From NCBI GenBank assembly GCA_964641695.1, contig CAZXKG010000072.1, positions 1 through 13,737 of the forward strand: 13,737 bases of DNA, written 5' to 3'. Below the pieces are notes generated by a model, which ran no database searches, was not told where the DNA came from, and saw only the letters and a program-made list of their open reading frames with translations. The position numbers were made by a program, and so were the translations under genes. This DNA comes from RHKX01 sp964641695. Its GTDB lineage: Bacteria > Actinomycetota > Thermoleophilia > Solirubrobacterales > 70-9. Below are positions 1 to 6,612 of the stretch, one piece after another (position 1 is the stretch's first letter; each line of letters opens with the position of its first letter).

Positions 1-566
1 AGCGCCTGGAACTTCTTCGGGTTCTCGAGGAACTCCTTGATCTCGTGCAGCTCCTGGACGGCCTCGTCGGCGCCGGCGACATCACGGAACGTGATCTTCG
101 GGGCGTCGACCGACATCCGCTTGGCCCGGGACTTGCCGAAGTTCATCACCCGCGAGCCGCCGCCTTGCATCTGGTTCATCAGGAAGATCCAGAAGGCGAA
201 GATCAGGACGAAGGGAAGGATGTAGGTGAGCAGGGAGAGGATCGAGGATCCGCCGCGTCCCTCGATCGTCGTCGAGATCTCCTGGCGCTCGAGCGTGTTG
301 ATGATCTCGGCCGCCTGATCGTCGGCGAACCCGGTCGAGTACTCGGTTCCGTCCTTCTCGGTGACGGTGAGCTCGTTCTTCGACATCTCGACCTTGATCG
401 ACTCGATCTCCTGCGCGCCGGCCTGGCTGTCGATCTGGGCGCGGAAGTCGTTGTAGTCGGGCTTGTCGCCCTGCTCGGGCGGCGAGATCAGCCGCTGGGC
501 GAAGAACGCAAGCACGATCACGATCAGAATCGGCACAAGCGCGCCGCTTCGTGTGAATCGCTTCAT
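1..566 (-). CDS. ftsH: ATP-dependent zinc metalloprotease FtsH, N-terminal part (cut by window edge)
   Basis: FtsH is a membrane-anchored AAA+ protease that degrades misfolded membrane proteins and some regulators. The 188 visible residues have the family layout: a short N-terminus, a first membrane helix at about residues 8-27, an extracytoplasmic FtsH_ext-type region (about 30-105), a second helix (about 108-130, ILSLLTYILPFVLIF), a Gly-rich linker (QMQGGGSRV), and the run-in to the AAA domain (FRDVAGADEAVQELHEI, about 160-176). Walker A, Walker B and the HEXXH protease site lie beyond the left edge. The ATG at 566 is preceded by an AAGGA ribosome binding site at good spacing. It is third in a same-strand tilS-hpt-ftsH run, the usual bacterial order. 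The 142-base gap to hpt could hold its own promoter. Family assignment is firm; nothing can be said about the catalytic part. Confidence 0.95.
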   Translation of the reverse strand, partial: MKRFTRSGALVPILIVIVLAFFAQRLISPPEQGDKPDYNDFRAQIDSQAGAQEIESIKVEMSKNELTVTEKDGTEYSTGFADDQAAEIINTLERQEISTTIEGRGGSSILSLLTYILPFVLIFAFWIFLMNQMQGGGSRVMNFGKSRAKRMSVDAPKITFRDVAGADEAVQELHEIKEFLENPKKFQA

Positions 567-677
567 CGCATCCGTCCTTCGCTCGAAATCTGGTTCGGCC
601 CAGCCTCCTTCGGCCGGGCAGAAGGGTCAGCGTACCAGGGAGGTTTCATCGCTCGACCACCCTGTCCGGCGGGCCGA

Positions 678-698
678 ACGCCGCCTTTCGGCGGACGT
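678..698. other. Hairpin in the hpt-ftsH gap
   Basis: In the 142-base gap between hpt and ftsH, CCGCC (681-685) and GGCGG (690-694) form a stem with a TTTC loop. ACG/CGT outside extends it across one bulged base. On the minus strand no T-run follows, so it is not a standard rho-independent terminator. It could be a processing, pausing or mRNA 3'-end element. I see no convincing promoter in the rest of the gap. Confidence 0.35.
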
Positions 699-708
699 GT
701 CCACACGT

Positions 709-1266
709 TCATTCGGCGAGGGTGGCGACGAAGTCGAGGTTTCGCAGCCGCTGAGCATCGTCGAGCCCGTAGCCGACCGCGAACTTGTCGGGTATCTCGA
801 AGCCCAGGTACTTGATCGGGAAGTCGACCCGGCGACGCGCGGGCTTGGTCAGCAGCGCGCAGACCTCGAGCGAACGCGGCAGGCGCGCCTGCAGGTTGCG
901 GATCAGGTAGTGCAGCGTGAGCCCGGAGTCGATGATGTCCTCGACGATCAGGATGTCCCGATCGGCGATCGGGGTGTCGAGGTCCTTGAGGATCCGGACC
1001 ACCCCCGAGGAGTCGGTGGCCGACCCGTAGCTGGAGACGGCCATGAAATCGATCTCGCAGGGGATCGAGAGGGTTCGCATCAGATCCGCCATGAAGATCA
1101 GGGCACCCTTGAGGACTCCGACCAGGACCAGGTCACGGCCCTCGTAGTCGGCGTTGATCCGAACCCCGAGCTCCGCGACCCGCGCATGGAGCTCGGCGGT
1201 GTCGATCAACACCTCGCCGATGCGGTCGCCGTCAGGCCGGGACGACTCAGAACCTGGTGCTGCCAT
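709..1266 (-). CDS. hpt: Hypoxanthine(-guanine) phosphoribosyltransferase
   Basis: The enzyme transfers phosphoribose from PRPP to hypoxanthine or guanine, giving IMP or GMP (cytosolic purine salvage). The 185-residue product has the family marks in order: LVGVLKGA (about 48-55, PRPP/pyrophosphate loop), an SSYG segment (78-81), the PRPP-binding signature ILIVEDIIDSGLTL (105-118) with the acidic pair E109/D110, the purine-side Lys region (ALLTKPARR, 137-145), and FAVGYGLDD (162-170) near the C-terminus. Length is normal for bacterial Hpt. It begins 18 bases after the tilS stop and precedes ftsH, so it is probably co-transcribed with tilS. No good ribosome binding site precedes the ATG at 1266, so translation may depend on tilS coupling or start slightly further in. 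A nucleoside phosphorylase-like gene (2808-3461) nearby could supply free base to the same pathway. Confidence 0.95.
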   Translation of the reverse strand: MAAPGSESSRPDGDRIGEVLIDTAELHARVAELGVRINADYEGRDLVLVGVLKGALIFMADLMRTLSIPCEIDFMAVSSYGSATDSSGVVRILKDLDTPIADRDILIVEDIIDSGLTLHYLIRNLQARLPRSLEVCALLTKPARRRVDFPIKYLGFEIPDKFAVGYGLDDAQRLRNLDFVATLAE

Positions 1267-1275
1267 CGCCGTCGA

Positions 1276-1290
1276 GTCTAGGAACTAGAC
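1276..1290. repeat. Short perfect palindrome over the tilS stop
   Basis: GTCTAG-GAA-CTAGAC is a perfect 6-base inverted repeat with a 3-base centre. It covers the tilS stop codon (1285-1287) and lies just before the hpt start. It is AT-richer than its surroundings. It could form a small hairpin affecting tilS-to-hpt coupling or be a protein site; its size also allows chance. Confidence 0.3.
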
Positions 1291-2688
1291 GGGGCTCGTG
1301 GCGCTGACGCCGGCGCCGCGCCCTGGCTCGACGGGAGCCGATGGGCTCCCCGGTTCGGCGTGGATCCGGACGGCGGCAGCGCCGGGTCGGATCCGGAACT
1401 CCTCCGAGACCGCGACGCCCGCGACCCATGCCACGCGGCCGTCGACGACGAGGACGGGGAGGCGGCGGCGCAGCGATCGCGGCACGCCGGCGTCGGTGAA
1501 GAGGTCCTGGAGGCTCTTGGTGCCCTCCATCCCCAGGGGCCGGATCCGATCCCCGGCGCGCCAGCAGCGAACCTCGAGGCGCCGTCCCAGACGCGCGGCG
1601 TCGAGCGTCGCCACAGACGGTCCCACGGGGATCGTGCCCTCGGGGAGCAGCTCGGCCCGCAGTTCCCATTCGCCGAAGCGGGACGACCCCGGCACGGACA
1701 GCTCCACGGCCTCCGGAAGCGGCGCCGCCTCGGCCCGTCGCTCGAAGCGGACCAGCCCGGCCTCGCAGATCGCGCTCATGCCGCCACCGAGCTCGACCTC
1801 ACCGCCCTCGCCCGGACCGCAGAGGCGCGCGATCTCCCCCGCCCTGGCGCGGCTCATCGCGATCGGCCGGTCGGCGGCGCGCCCCGCGAGCTCGCGGAGG
1901 ACGAGTCGCCGGAGCCCGGGCGTCATCCGGCCGACCTCCTCGGCGTCGATGTCGGTCGCCGCCTCGCCGACCCCAGCCGCCTTCAGCGACTCCAGGACCA
2001 GCGACCCGAGCAGCTCCGCTTCCTCATGCAGCTCCGCGTGCGTAGCGGCGATGTTGCGCTCGATCTCGGGGCCGATCTGCTCCAGCACCGGCATGACCTC
2101 GTTGCGGATCCGGTTGCGCGCATAGCGCGGCGAGGCGTTGGTCGGATCGTCGTGGAAGGGCAAGCCCGCCTCCTCGGCGACGGCCCGCGTCTCCTCGCGG
2201 GAGATCGCGTGCAGGGGCCGCACGATCGACCCGTTGCGGGGCGGCAGGCCGAGGAGCGGGCGCGTCCCGGGAGAGACGGCAAGCCGGTAGATCAGCGTCT
2301 CCGCGAGGTCGGTCCTGGTGTGACCCGTCGCCACCCAGTCCGCCCCCAGCCGCCGCCGCAGCTCCTCGGCTGCCCGGTACCGGGCAGCGCGGGCGCGGGC
2401 CTGGACGTTCCCCTCACCGAGAACCGGCCGCTCGACGTGCAGATCGATCCTGAGCTTCGCGCAGAGGCGGCGAGCCGCCTGCTCGTCGAGATTGGAATCG
2501 GGGCGGAGCGAGAAGTTGCAGTGCAGCGCGTAGACCCGGTCGGGACCGCAGAGGGCGACCAGGGACGCGGCGGAGCAGGCGGAGTCGGCGCCTCCCGATA
2601 CGAGCACGATCCCGCTCGACCGACGATCGACGAGCCCACCCGCGTCGATCACGTCGGCCAGCGCCTCGATCGCCGGCGAACTGTGCAC
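1285..2688 (-). CDS. tilS: tRNA(Ile)-lysidine synthase TilS
   Basis: TilS converts C34 of the CAU-anticodon isoleucine tRNA to lysidine using ATP and lysine, so the tRNA reads AUA instead of AUG; it is usually essential. The 467-residue product carries the N-type ATP-pyrophosphatase P-loop SGGADS (31-36), the GHTRTDLAETLIYRL helix (122-136), the RPLHAISREE segment (157-166) and DDPTNASPRYARNRIRNEV (180-198), all hallmarks of the catalytic domain. A TilS C-terminal domain follows at about 369-433 (RCWRAGDRIRPLG, then KSLQDLFTDAGVPRS). A Pro/Gly/Ser-rich tail of about 28 residues ends the protein. The start is GTG at 2688; no ATG lies between it and the P-loop and no ribosome binding site is visible, so a leaderless or nearly leaderless message is plausible. 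It leads the tilS-hpt-ftsH run. Confidence 0.95.
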   Translation of the reverse strand: MHSSPAIEALADVIDAGGLVDRRSSGIVLVSGGADSACSAASLVALCGPDRVYALHCNFSLRPDSNLDEQAARRLCAKLRIDLHVERPVLGEGNVQARARAARYRAAEELRRRLGADWVATGHTRTDLAETLIYRLAVSPGTRPLLGLPPRNGSIVRPLHAISREETRAVAEEAGLPFHDDPTNASPRYARNRIRNEVMPVLEQIGPEIERNIAATHAELHEEAELLGSLVLESLKAAGVGEAATDIDAEEVGRMTPGLRRLVLRELAGRAADRPIAMSRARAGEIARLCGPGEGGEVELGGGMSAICEAGLVRFERRAEAAPLPEAVELSVPGSSRFGEWELRAELLPEGTIPVGPSVATLDAARLGRRLEVRCWRAGDRIRPLGMEGTKSLQDLFTDAGVPRSLRRRLPVLVVDGRVAWVAGVAVSEEFRIRPGAAAVRIHAEPGSPSAPVEPGRGAGVSATSPV

Positions 2689-2807
2689 GGCTCAGAAGTA
2701 TGAATCAACCTCCGGATGCCGTCAGGGCCGGACGCGACGGGGTCGGGGTAATGCGGAGGCCCGGCGGTCGAGTCGTCCCGCGGGAGCCCTTGGCATAGCT
2801 TTAGCCC
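2689..2807. promoter_or_regulatory. Divergent promoter region between tilS and the phosphorylase-like gene
   Basis: This 119-base region must drive both directions. Toward the plus-strand gene, TAGCTT at 2796-2801 fits the actinobacterial -10 pattern TANNNT. It ends exactly 6 bases before the GTG at 2808, the spacing expected when transcription starts on the start codon (leaderless message). No good -35 is evident. Toward tilS the reverse strand has CATACT about 8 bases before the GTG, a weaker -10 candidate. Confidence 0.45.
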
Positions 2808-3461
2808 GTGCCCCCGCTGTTGAGACCGAGTGCGCCGACGGCGGCTGACGCGCTGCTGTGCGGCGATCCCGCTCGCGCGCTCGCGATCGCCCAGCACCTG
2901 ATGGAGCTGCCGAGGATGAGCAACCACAACCGCGGCCTCTGGGGCTACCACGGCCGCACCCGCGCCGACCACGAGCTGACCGTCCAGGGCACCGGGATCG
3001 GCGGGCCGAGCGCGGTTGCCGTCCTCGAGGATCTGGTCGGTCTCGGGGTCGAGCGGGTGATCCGCGTCGGCACCTGCCGCGGCTCCCTCGACGAGCATCG
3101 GCTCGGGATGCGCCTGATCGTCACCGCGGCCGAGGGACGGGATGGGACCAGCCGGGCGTTGGGCGGCGGCGCCGAGATCGCTCCCGACCCCGTCCTGACC
3201 GGGGCGCTGCTGAGCTCGAACGACGGTCGCGGCGCGAGGGTCGTCTCCAGTGACCTACGCGGGGCGGAGATCCCCGCCGGCTTCCCCGCCGACCTGCAGA
3301 CTGCGGCGATCCTGACCGCGGCGCGCGAGCTGGGCATCCGGGCTGCCGCGATCCTCGTGGTCACCCGGGTCGGCGAACGGCCGCTCGCCGACGAGCCGAC
3401 CGAGGCCGCCATGCTCGCGGCCGCCATGCTCGGCGAGCGCGCCCTCCGGGTGCGAACCTAG
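2808..3461 (+). CDS. Nucleoside phosphorylase-family protein (PNP/UDP fold), divergent active site
   Basis: The 217-residue product follows the PNP_UDP_1 family: a phosphate-binding GDPARA at 19-24, GTGIGGPS (61-68), IRVGTCRG (85-92, normally RVGTCG) and VTAAEGRDGTS (105-115). Family members cleave purine nucleosides or uridine with phosphate, or hydrolyse MTA/SAH-type nucleosides. Two things are odd. It is shorter than the usual 230-260 residues. The ribose-binding motif, normally close to (E)MET/MES with an essential Glu, reads ADLQTA (161-166), so Met is Leu and the key Glu is Gln. The N-terminal HNRGLWGYHGRT (40-51) is also unlike common relatives. It may have changed substrate, be a weak enzyme, or only bind nucleoside. 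The GTG start looks leaderless. It is divergent from tilS and close to hpt, which fits purine salvage. Fold is confident, activity is not. Confidence 0.8.
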   Translation: MPPLLRPSAPTAADALLCGDPARALAIAQHLMELPRMSNHNRGLWGYHGRTRADHELTVQGTGIGGPSAVAVLEDLVGLGVERVIRVGTCRGSLDEHRLGMRLIVTAAEGRDGTSRALGGGAEIAPDPVLTGALLSSNDGRGARVVSSDLRGAEIPAGFPADLQTAAILTAARELGIRAAAILVVTRVGERPLADEPTEAAMLAAAMLGERALRVRT

Positions 3462-3509
3462 ACCTCTAGTTGAGCCTTAGATCTGCCGGGTTGGCGGCCC
3501 TCGCGAACG

Positions 3510-3800
3510 TCAAGCAGGCGATCCGGACCCGGCCGAGCGCCGCAGACGATCGATCTCGTCCTCGAGGGCCTCGACCCGGTCGGACAGGGCCCGAACCCGG
3601 CGGTTCAGACGCTCCAGATCAGATGCGCTGGAGACATCGATGGCGCCGAGCGCCGCCCGCTGAGCCTGCGCGGCCTTCTCGCCCGCACCCAGAGCCTTGC
3701 CGAGCGCCTGGCTGAACACCGGGTTCTCCAGAAGCAGCTGCGCGAAGTCCCCGATCGCCTCCTCGCCGCGCGACCTGATGCCACTCTGCCGATCATTCAT
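3510..3800 (-). CDS. Small coiled-coil protein, UbiK/phasin-like architecture, unrecognised
   Basis: The ATG at 3800 is chosen because a strong AGGAAG ribosome binding site lies about 6 bases upstream; a longer frame reaching 3938 has no such support. The 96-residue product has an amphipathic N-terminal half (GDFAQLLLENPVFSQALGKA, about 18-37), an Ala-rich stretch, and a C-terminal heptad coiled coil (LERLNRRVRALSDRVEALED, about 68-87) ending in a short Gly/Ser tail. It has no signal peptide or membrane span. The layout of amphipathic helix plus trimer-like coiled coil resembles UbiK/BMFP accessory proteins and PHA-granule phasins, but no motif fixes a function. It is convergent with the phosphorylase-like gene and divergent from the wall hydrolase. 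Codon use matches the neighbours. The gene is real with good confidence; the role is unknown. Confidence 0.75.
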   Translation of the reverse strand: MNDRQSGIRSRGEEAIGDFAQLLLENPVFSQALGKALGAGEKAAQAQRAALGAIDVSSASDLERLNRRVRALSDRVEALEDEIDRLRRSAGSGSPA

Positions 3801-3857
3801 CGGTCTTCCTTTCCACGATTCATAGACAAGAACGTACCCAAACAAAGCGCTTCTGGA

Positions 3858-3873
3858 TGGGCGCCCGCGCCCA
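3858..3873. other. Perfect hairpin upstream of the coiled-coil gene
   Basis: TGGGCG (3858-3863), loop CCCG, CGCCCA (3868-3873) forms a perfect 6-base-pair stem with a 4-base loop. It lies 58 bases before the minus-strand start at 3800 and beside an 8-base palindrome AAGCGCTT (3845-3852). Either could be an operator in the shared divergent region. No T-run supports a terminator. Confidence 0.35.
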
Positions 3874-3889
3874 CCTTCAAGAGGGCCGC

Positions 3890-4076
3890 TAGGCTTGACG
3901 ATGGGAGATGAGGTTATGAGGTCCGCGATCGCAGCCATCGAAGCAGCAGGGAGCCCGCTTGCGCGCGGGCGTTCCGCGTTGCGTTCCGCTGCGGCTGCCG
4001 GTAGGTTTCAGCGGCCCCTTGGAGAGGTGCCGCAAGGCAGGCAGGCTGAGCAGACTCCTTCGGCGGGCAGTAGGGA
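3890..4076 (+). promoter_or_regulatory. Candidate promoter and structured leader of the wall hydrolase gene
   Basis: TAGGCT at 3890-3895 is a TANNNT-type -10 and would start transcription near 3901, leaving a leader of about 175 bases. The leader holds a perfect stem GCCCGC/GCGGGC (3953-3958 with 3965-3970), a longer-range stem CCGCTG/CAGCGG (3986-3991 with 4009-4014), and a direct repeat GCGTTCCGC (3969-3977 and 3981-3989). I looked for the conserved cores of c-di-AMP (ydaO), cobalamin and SAM riboswitches and did not find them. The region may be a structured untranslated leader or may be translated (see the reading frame at 3901). Confidence 0.4.
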
Positions 4077-4080
4077 ATGA
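3901..4080 (+). CDS. Possible 59-codon leader ORF overlapping the hydrolase start
   Basis: An ATG at 3901 begins 5 bases after the TAGGCT box and opens a frame of 59 codons. It ends in TGA at 4078-4080, overlapping the ATG of the wall hydrolase as ATGA. The predicted peptide is Ala/Arg/Gly-rich, with no recognised motif, no hydrophobic segment and no clear codon bias. The overlap would allow translational coupling, which matters because the hydrolase start lacks a well-spaced ribosome binding site. It may equally be a chance frame in a structured leader, so confidence is low. Confidence 0.25.
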   Translation: MGDEVMRSAIAAIEAAGSPLARGRSALRSAAAAGRFQRPLGEVPQGRQAEQTPSAGSRE

Positions 4081-6599
4081 GGAACCGACTCGTCATATCG
4101 ATCGCCCTTGGGGTGTTGGCCGCCGTGCTGGCCGTGGGAACCGTCGGCGCGCAGTCGTTGCGGAACGGTGATGTTTCCGTAGATCTCCCGAGCGGGACGA
4201 CGACCGATACGGCGTCCCTGGCAGCGTGCTCCAACGGCCTCGACGACGATGGTGACGGCATCGTCGACCTCGACGATCCGGGTTGCGACAACCCTCAAGA
4301 TGTGGATGAGGTTGATGCCCCGCCCGCCGTGAGCGTGCCCGACGAGACGACCTCCTCCGGCGAGGGCTCGAGCGACGAGGAGTCGGCCAAGGACTCGACG
4401 ACCCAGGGCACGGTCGAAGGCGCGATCGACAAGCCCAAGCAGCAGAAGGTCGTCCAGAAGAACTTCAAGGCTCCCAAGGAGGTCAAGGCCGTCGGGGAGT
4501 CCGCGGCCGAGACCCAGGATCTGGGCTCACCGGCCGCCCCGGCCGCCCCGGGCTCGCTCCGCCGCCCGGACGGAACCCCGAAGAGCTCGAACCCGACGAT
4601 CACGATCGGCGGCAGCGGCGCGGCTCCGATCGGCGTCCCGAACTTCGTCATCGATCAGTTCTCGATCCCCCCCTTCCTCCTCCCCATCTACCAGGCCTGC
4701 GGAACCCAGTACGGGATCCAGTGGGAGATCCTCGCTTCGATCAACCGGATCGAAACCGCGTTCGGCACCAACCTCAACGTCTCCACCGCAGGCGCGCAGG
4801 GCTGGATGCAGTTCATGCCGGCGACCTGGGAGATGTACGGGGTCGACGCCAACAACGACGGCCGCAAGGACCCGTACAACCCGGTCGACGCGATCTGCGC
4901 CGCGGCCCGCTACCTCGATGCAGCCGGTGGCATGGAGAACCTCTACGACGCGATCTTCGCCTACAACCACGCCGATTGGTACGTCGAGGAGGTCCTCCTC
5001 TACGCCAAGCAGTACGGCAAGCTTCCCTCCGGCCTCGTGGACTCGGTCGTCGGACTCACGGAGGGCGCCCACTTCCCGGTCGCCGCCAAGGCGCGTTACG
5101 CGGACGACATCTCCGAGCGGGCCGCCCTGAAGCGCTCCAAGCCCCGCAAGAGCAACGGGGGCAGCGCCGCCGACGTGATCAGCTCCTCGCCGACCCGGCG
5201 CGGCATCAACATCTACGCCAAGGACGGGGCGCCCGTGGTCGCGGTCAACGACGGCGTGATCGTCAAGGTCGGCAAGAGCAAGAAGCTCGGCCGCTTCATC
5301 GTGCTCCGTGACGCCTACGGCAACGAGTACACCTACGCGCGGCTCGGCAAGATCGCCGACCAGGTACCTGTCCCGAAGAAGGAAGAGCTGACGGCCAAGG
5401 ACTTCGAGCTGGTCTCCCCCGGTGGGGACAAGAAGCCGAACAAGCCTGCGAGCACGACGAGGAAGAGCTACGTACGTGCGCATGACGAGGCGAGCGGCGA
5501 GGAGCGCCAGAAGGACTCGAAGGGCGCCGCGAAGGGATCGAAGCGCTCCTCCTCCGATCAGGACGGCAAGGCCGGCCCCGAGAACACCGAGGACGCGCGC
5601 GAGCGACTCTTCGCCAACCCCGATCGCGCCTCCGAGCTGGGCAACGAGCTCGACGACGTCCTCGGCGAGGGCATGCCCGGCTACGAGACCTTCAAGTCGT
5701 ACTTCTCCGGCATCCTCGAGTTCGACCCCGAGACGATGGAGACCCGTCCCCTGCGCAAGGGATCGCGTGTCGCGGCCGGAACGGTGCTCGGTGAGATCGG
5801 CCAGGTCGACCCCGACGTCGCACCCAACGTTCACTTCGAGATCGCTCCCGCCGGCCGCGGCGCGCACACGATCGATCCCAAGCCGATCCTGGACGGATGG
5901 AAGCTGCTCGAGGCCACGGCGATCTACCGCGCCGCCGGCAAGAACCCCTTCAAGAACAAGGCATCCGTCGGTGAGGTGCTGCTCGCCTCCAAGTCGCAGC
6001 TCCAGCGTCGCGTCCTCGCCAACCCGCGGATCGAGATCTACTCCTGCGGTCGCGAGGACATCAAGAACGGCCAGATCGACCGTCGCATCATGGCGATGCT
6101 CGAGTACCTGGCCGCACGCGGCTACCGACTCACGATCACCTCGTTGATGTGCGGTCACAGCCAGATGACCACCTCCGGCAACGTCAGCGCCCACTGGACC
6201 GGCGACGCCGTCGACATCGCGATGGTCAACGGGATCAACATCCTCGGCAACCAGGGCAAGGGTTCGATCACCGAGGCCGTGATCAACGACCTGCTGAAGC
6301 TCCAGGGGACGATGACTCCCTCCCAGATCATCTCCCTGATGGAGATGGGTGGTCCGACCTTCGCGATGGGCGACCACGACGACCACATCCACGTCGGCTA
6401 CACGCCCGACGGATCGGGCAGCGACGGGCAACCGCTGAGCGGTCTGCTCAAGCCCAAGCAGTGGGATCGCCTCCTGGATCGCATCGGCGAGCTCGACCAG
6501 CCCACCGTGCCGACCAAGCCCTCGGACGCCGCCCTGCCGTCCAAGAAGAACAAGAACGGCAACCGGGGCCGAGCGAGCAAGGCTCACGTCGGCGAGTAA
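4077..6599 (+). CDS. Secreted multi-domain peptidoglycan hydrolase: SLT transglycosylase + degenerate LytM + LAS-type zinc peptidase
   Basis: This 840-residue exported protein probably remodels peptidoglycan. A signal peptide spans about residues 1-26 (hydrophobic core LVISIALGVLAAVLAV). A short acidic module with DDDGDG between C51 and C70 resembles calcium-binding DxDxDG repeats. A low-complexity linker runs to about 185. A lytic transglycosylase domain (about 190-315) has catalytic Glu226 in NRIETAFG, then AGAQGWMQFMPATW and FAYNHADWYV. A LytM/M23-like fold begins at about 374 (RGINIYAKDGAPVVAVNDG), is interrupted by roughly 125 charged residues, and resumes at about 556-608; its metal ligands are missing (NVHFE for HLHFE, YARL for YAHL). 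A C-terminal LAS-type zinc peptidase (about 645-780) keeps SAHWTGDAVDI (His706, Asp713) and DHDDHIHVGY (His770, His772). The only six cysteines pair naturally as 51/70, 208/274 and 657/692. A stop at 4071 makes 4077 the first possible ATG; TAGGGA abuts it too closely for an ideal ribosome binding site. Confidence 0.88.
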   Translation: MRNRLVISIALGVLAAVLAVGTVGAQSLRNGDVSVDLPSGTTTDTASLAACSNGLDDDGDGIVDLDDPGCDNPQDVDEVDAPPAVSVPDETTSSGEGSSDEESAKDSTTQGTVEGAIDKPKQQKVVQKNFKAPKEVKAVGESAAETQDLGSPAAPAAPGSLRRPDGTPKSSNPTITIGGSGAAPIGVPNFVIDQFSIPPFLLPIYQACGTQYGIQWEILASINRIETAFGTNLNVSTAGAQGWMQFMPATWEMYGVDANNDGRKDPYNPVDAICAAARYLDAAGGMENLYDAIFAYNHADWYVEEVLLYAKQYGKLPSGLVDSVVGLTEGAHFPVAAKARYADDISERAALKRSKPRKSNGGSAADVISSSPTRRGINIYAKDGAPVVAVNDGVIVKVGKSKKLGRFIVLRDAYGNEYTYARLGKIADQVPVPKKEELTAKDFELVSPGGDKKPNKPASTTRKSYVRAHDEASGEERQKDSKGAAKGSKRSSSDQDGKAGPENTEDARERLFANPDRASELGNELDDVLGEGMPGYETFKSYFSGILEFDPETMETRPLRKGSRVAAGTVLGEIGQVDPDVAPNVHFEIAPAGRGAHTIDPKPILDGWKLLEATAIYRAAGKNPFKNKASVGEVLLASKSQLQRRVLANPRIEIYSCGREDIKNGQIDRRIMAMLEYLAARGYRLTITSLMCGHSQMTTSGNVSAHWTGDAVDIAMVNGINILGNQGKGSITEAVINDLLKLQGTMTPSQIISLMEMGGPTFAMGDHDDHIHVGYTPDGSGSDGQPLSGLLKPKQWDRLLDRIGELDQPTVPTKPSDAALPSKKNKNGNRGRASKAHVGE

Positions 6600-6612
6600 G
6601 CGGACCACCGCC

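Noticed and set aside
1360..2703. A 447-codon plus-strand frame opposite tilS
   Set aside because: It is a shadow of tilS, which has the P-loop and C-terminal domain on the minus strand.
3890..4076. A c-di-AMP, cobalamin or SAM riboswitch before the wall hydrolase
   Set aside because: The characteristic conserved cores could not be found by eye; only generic stems are present.
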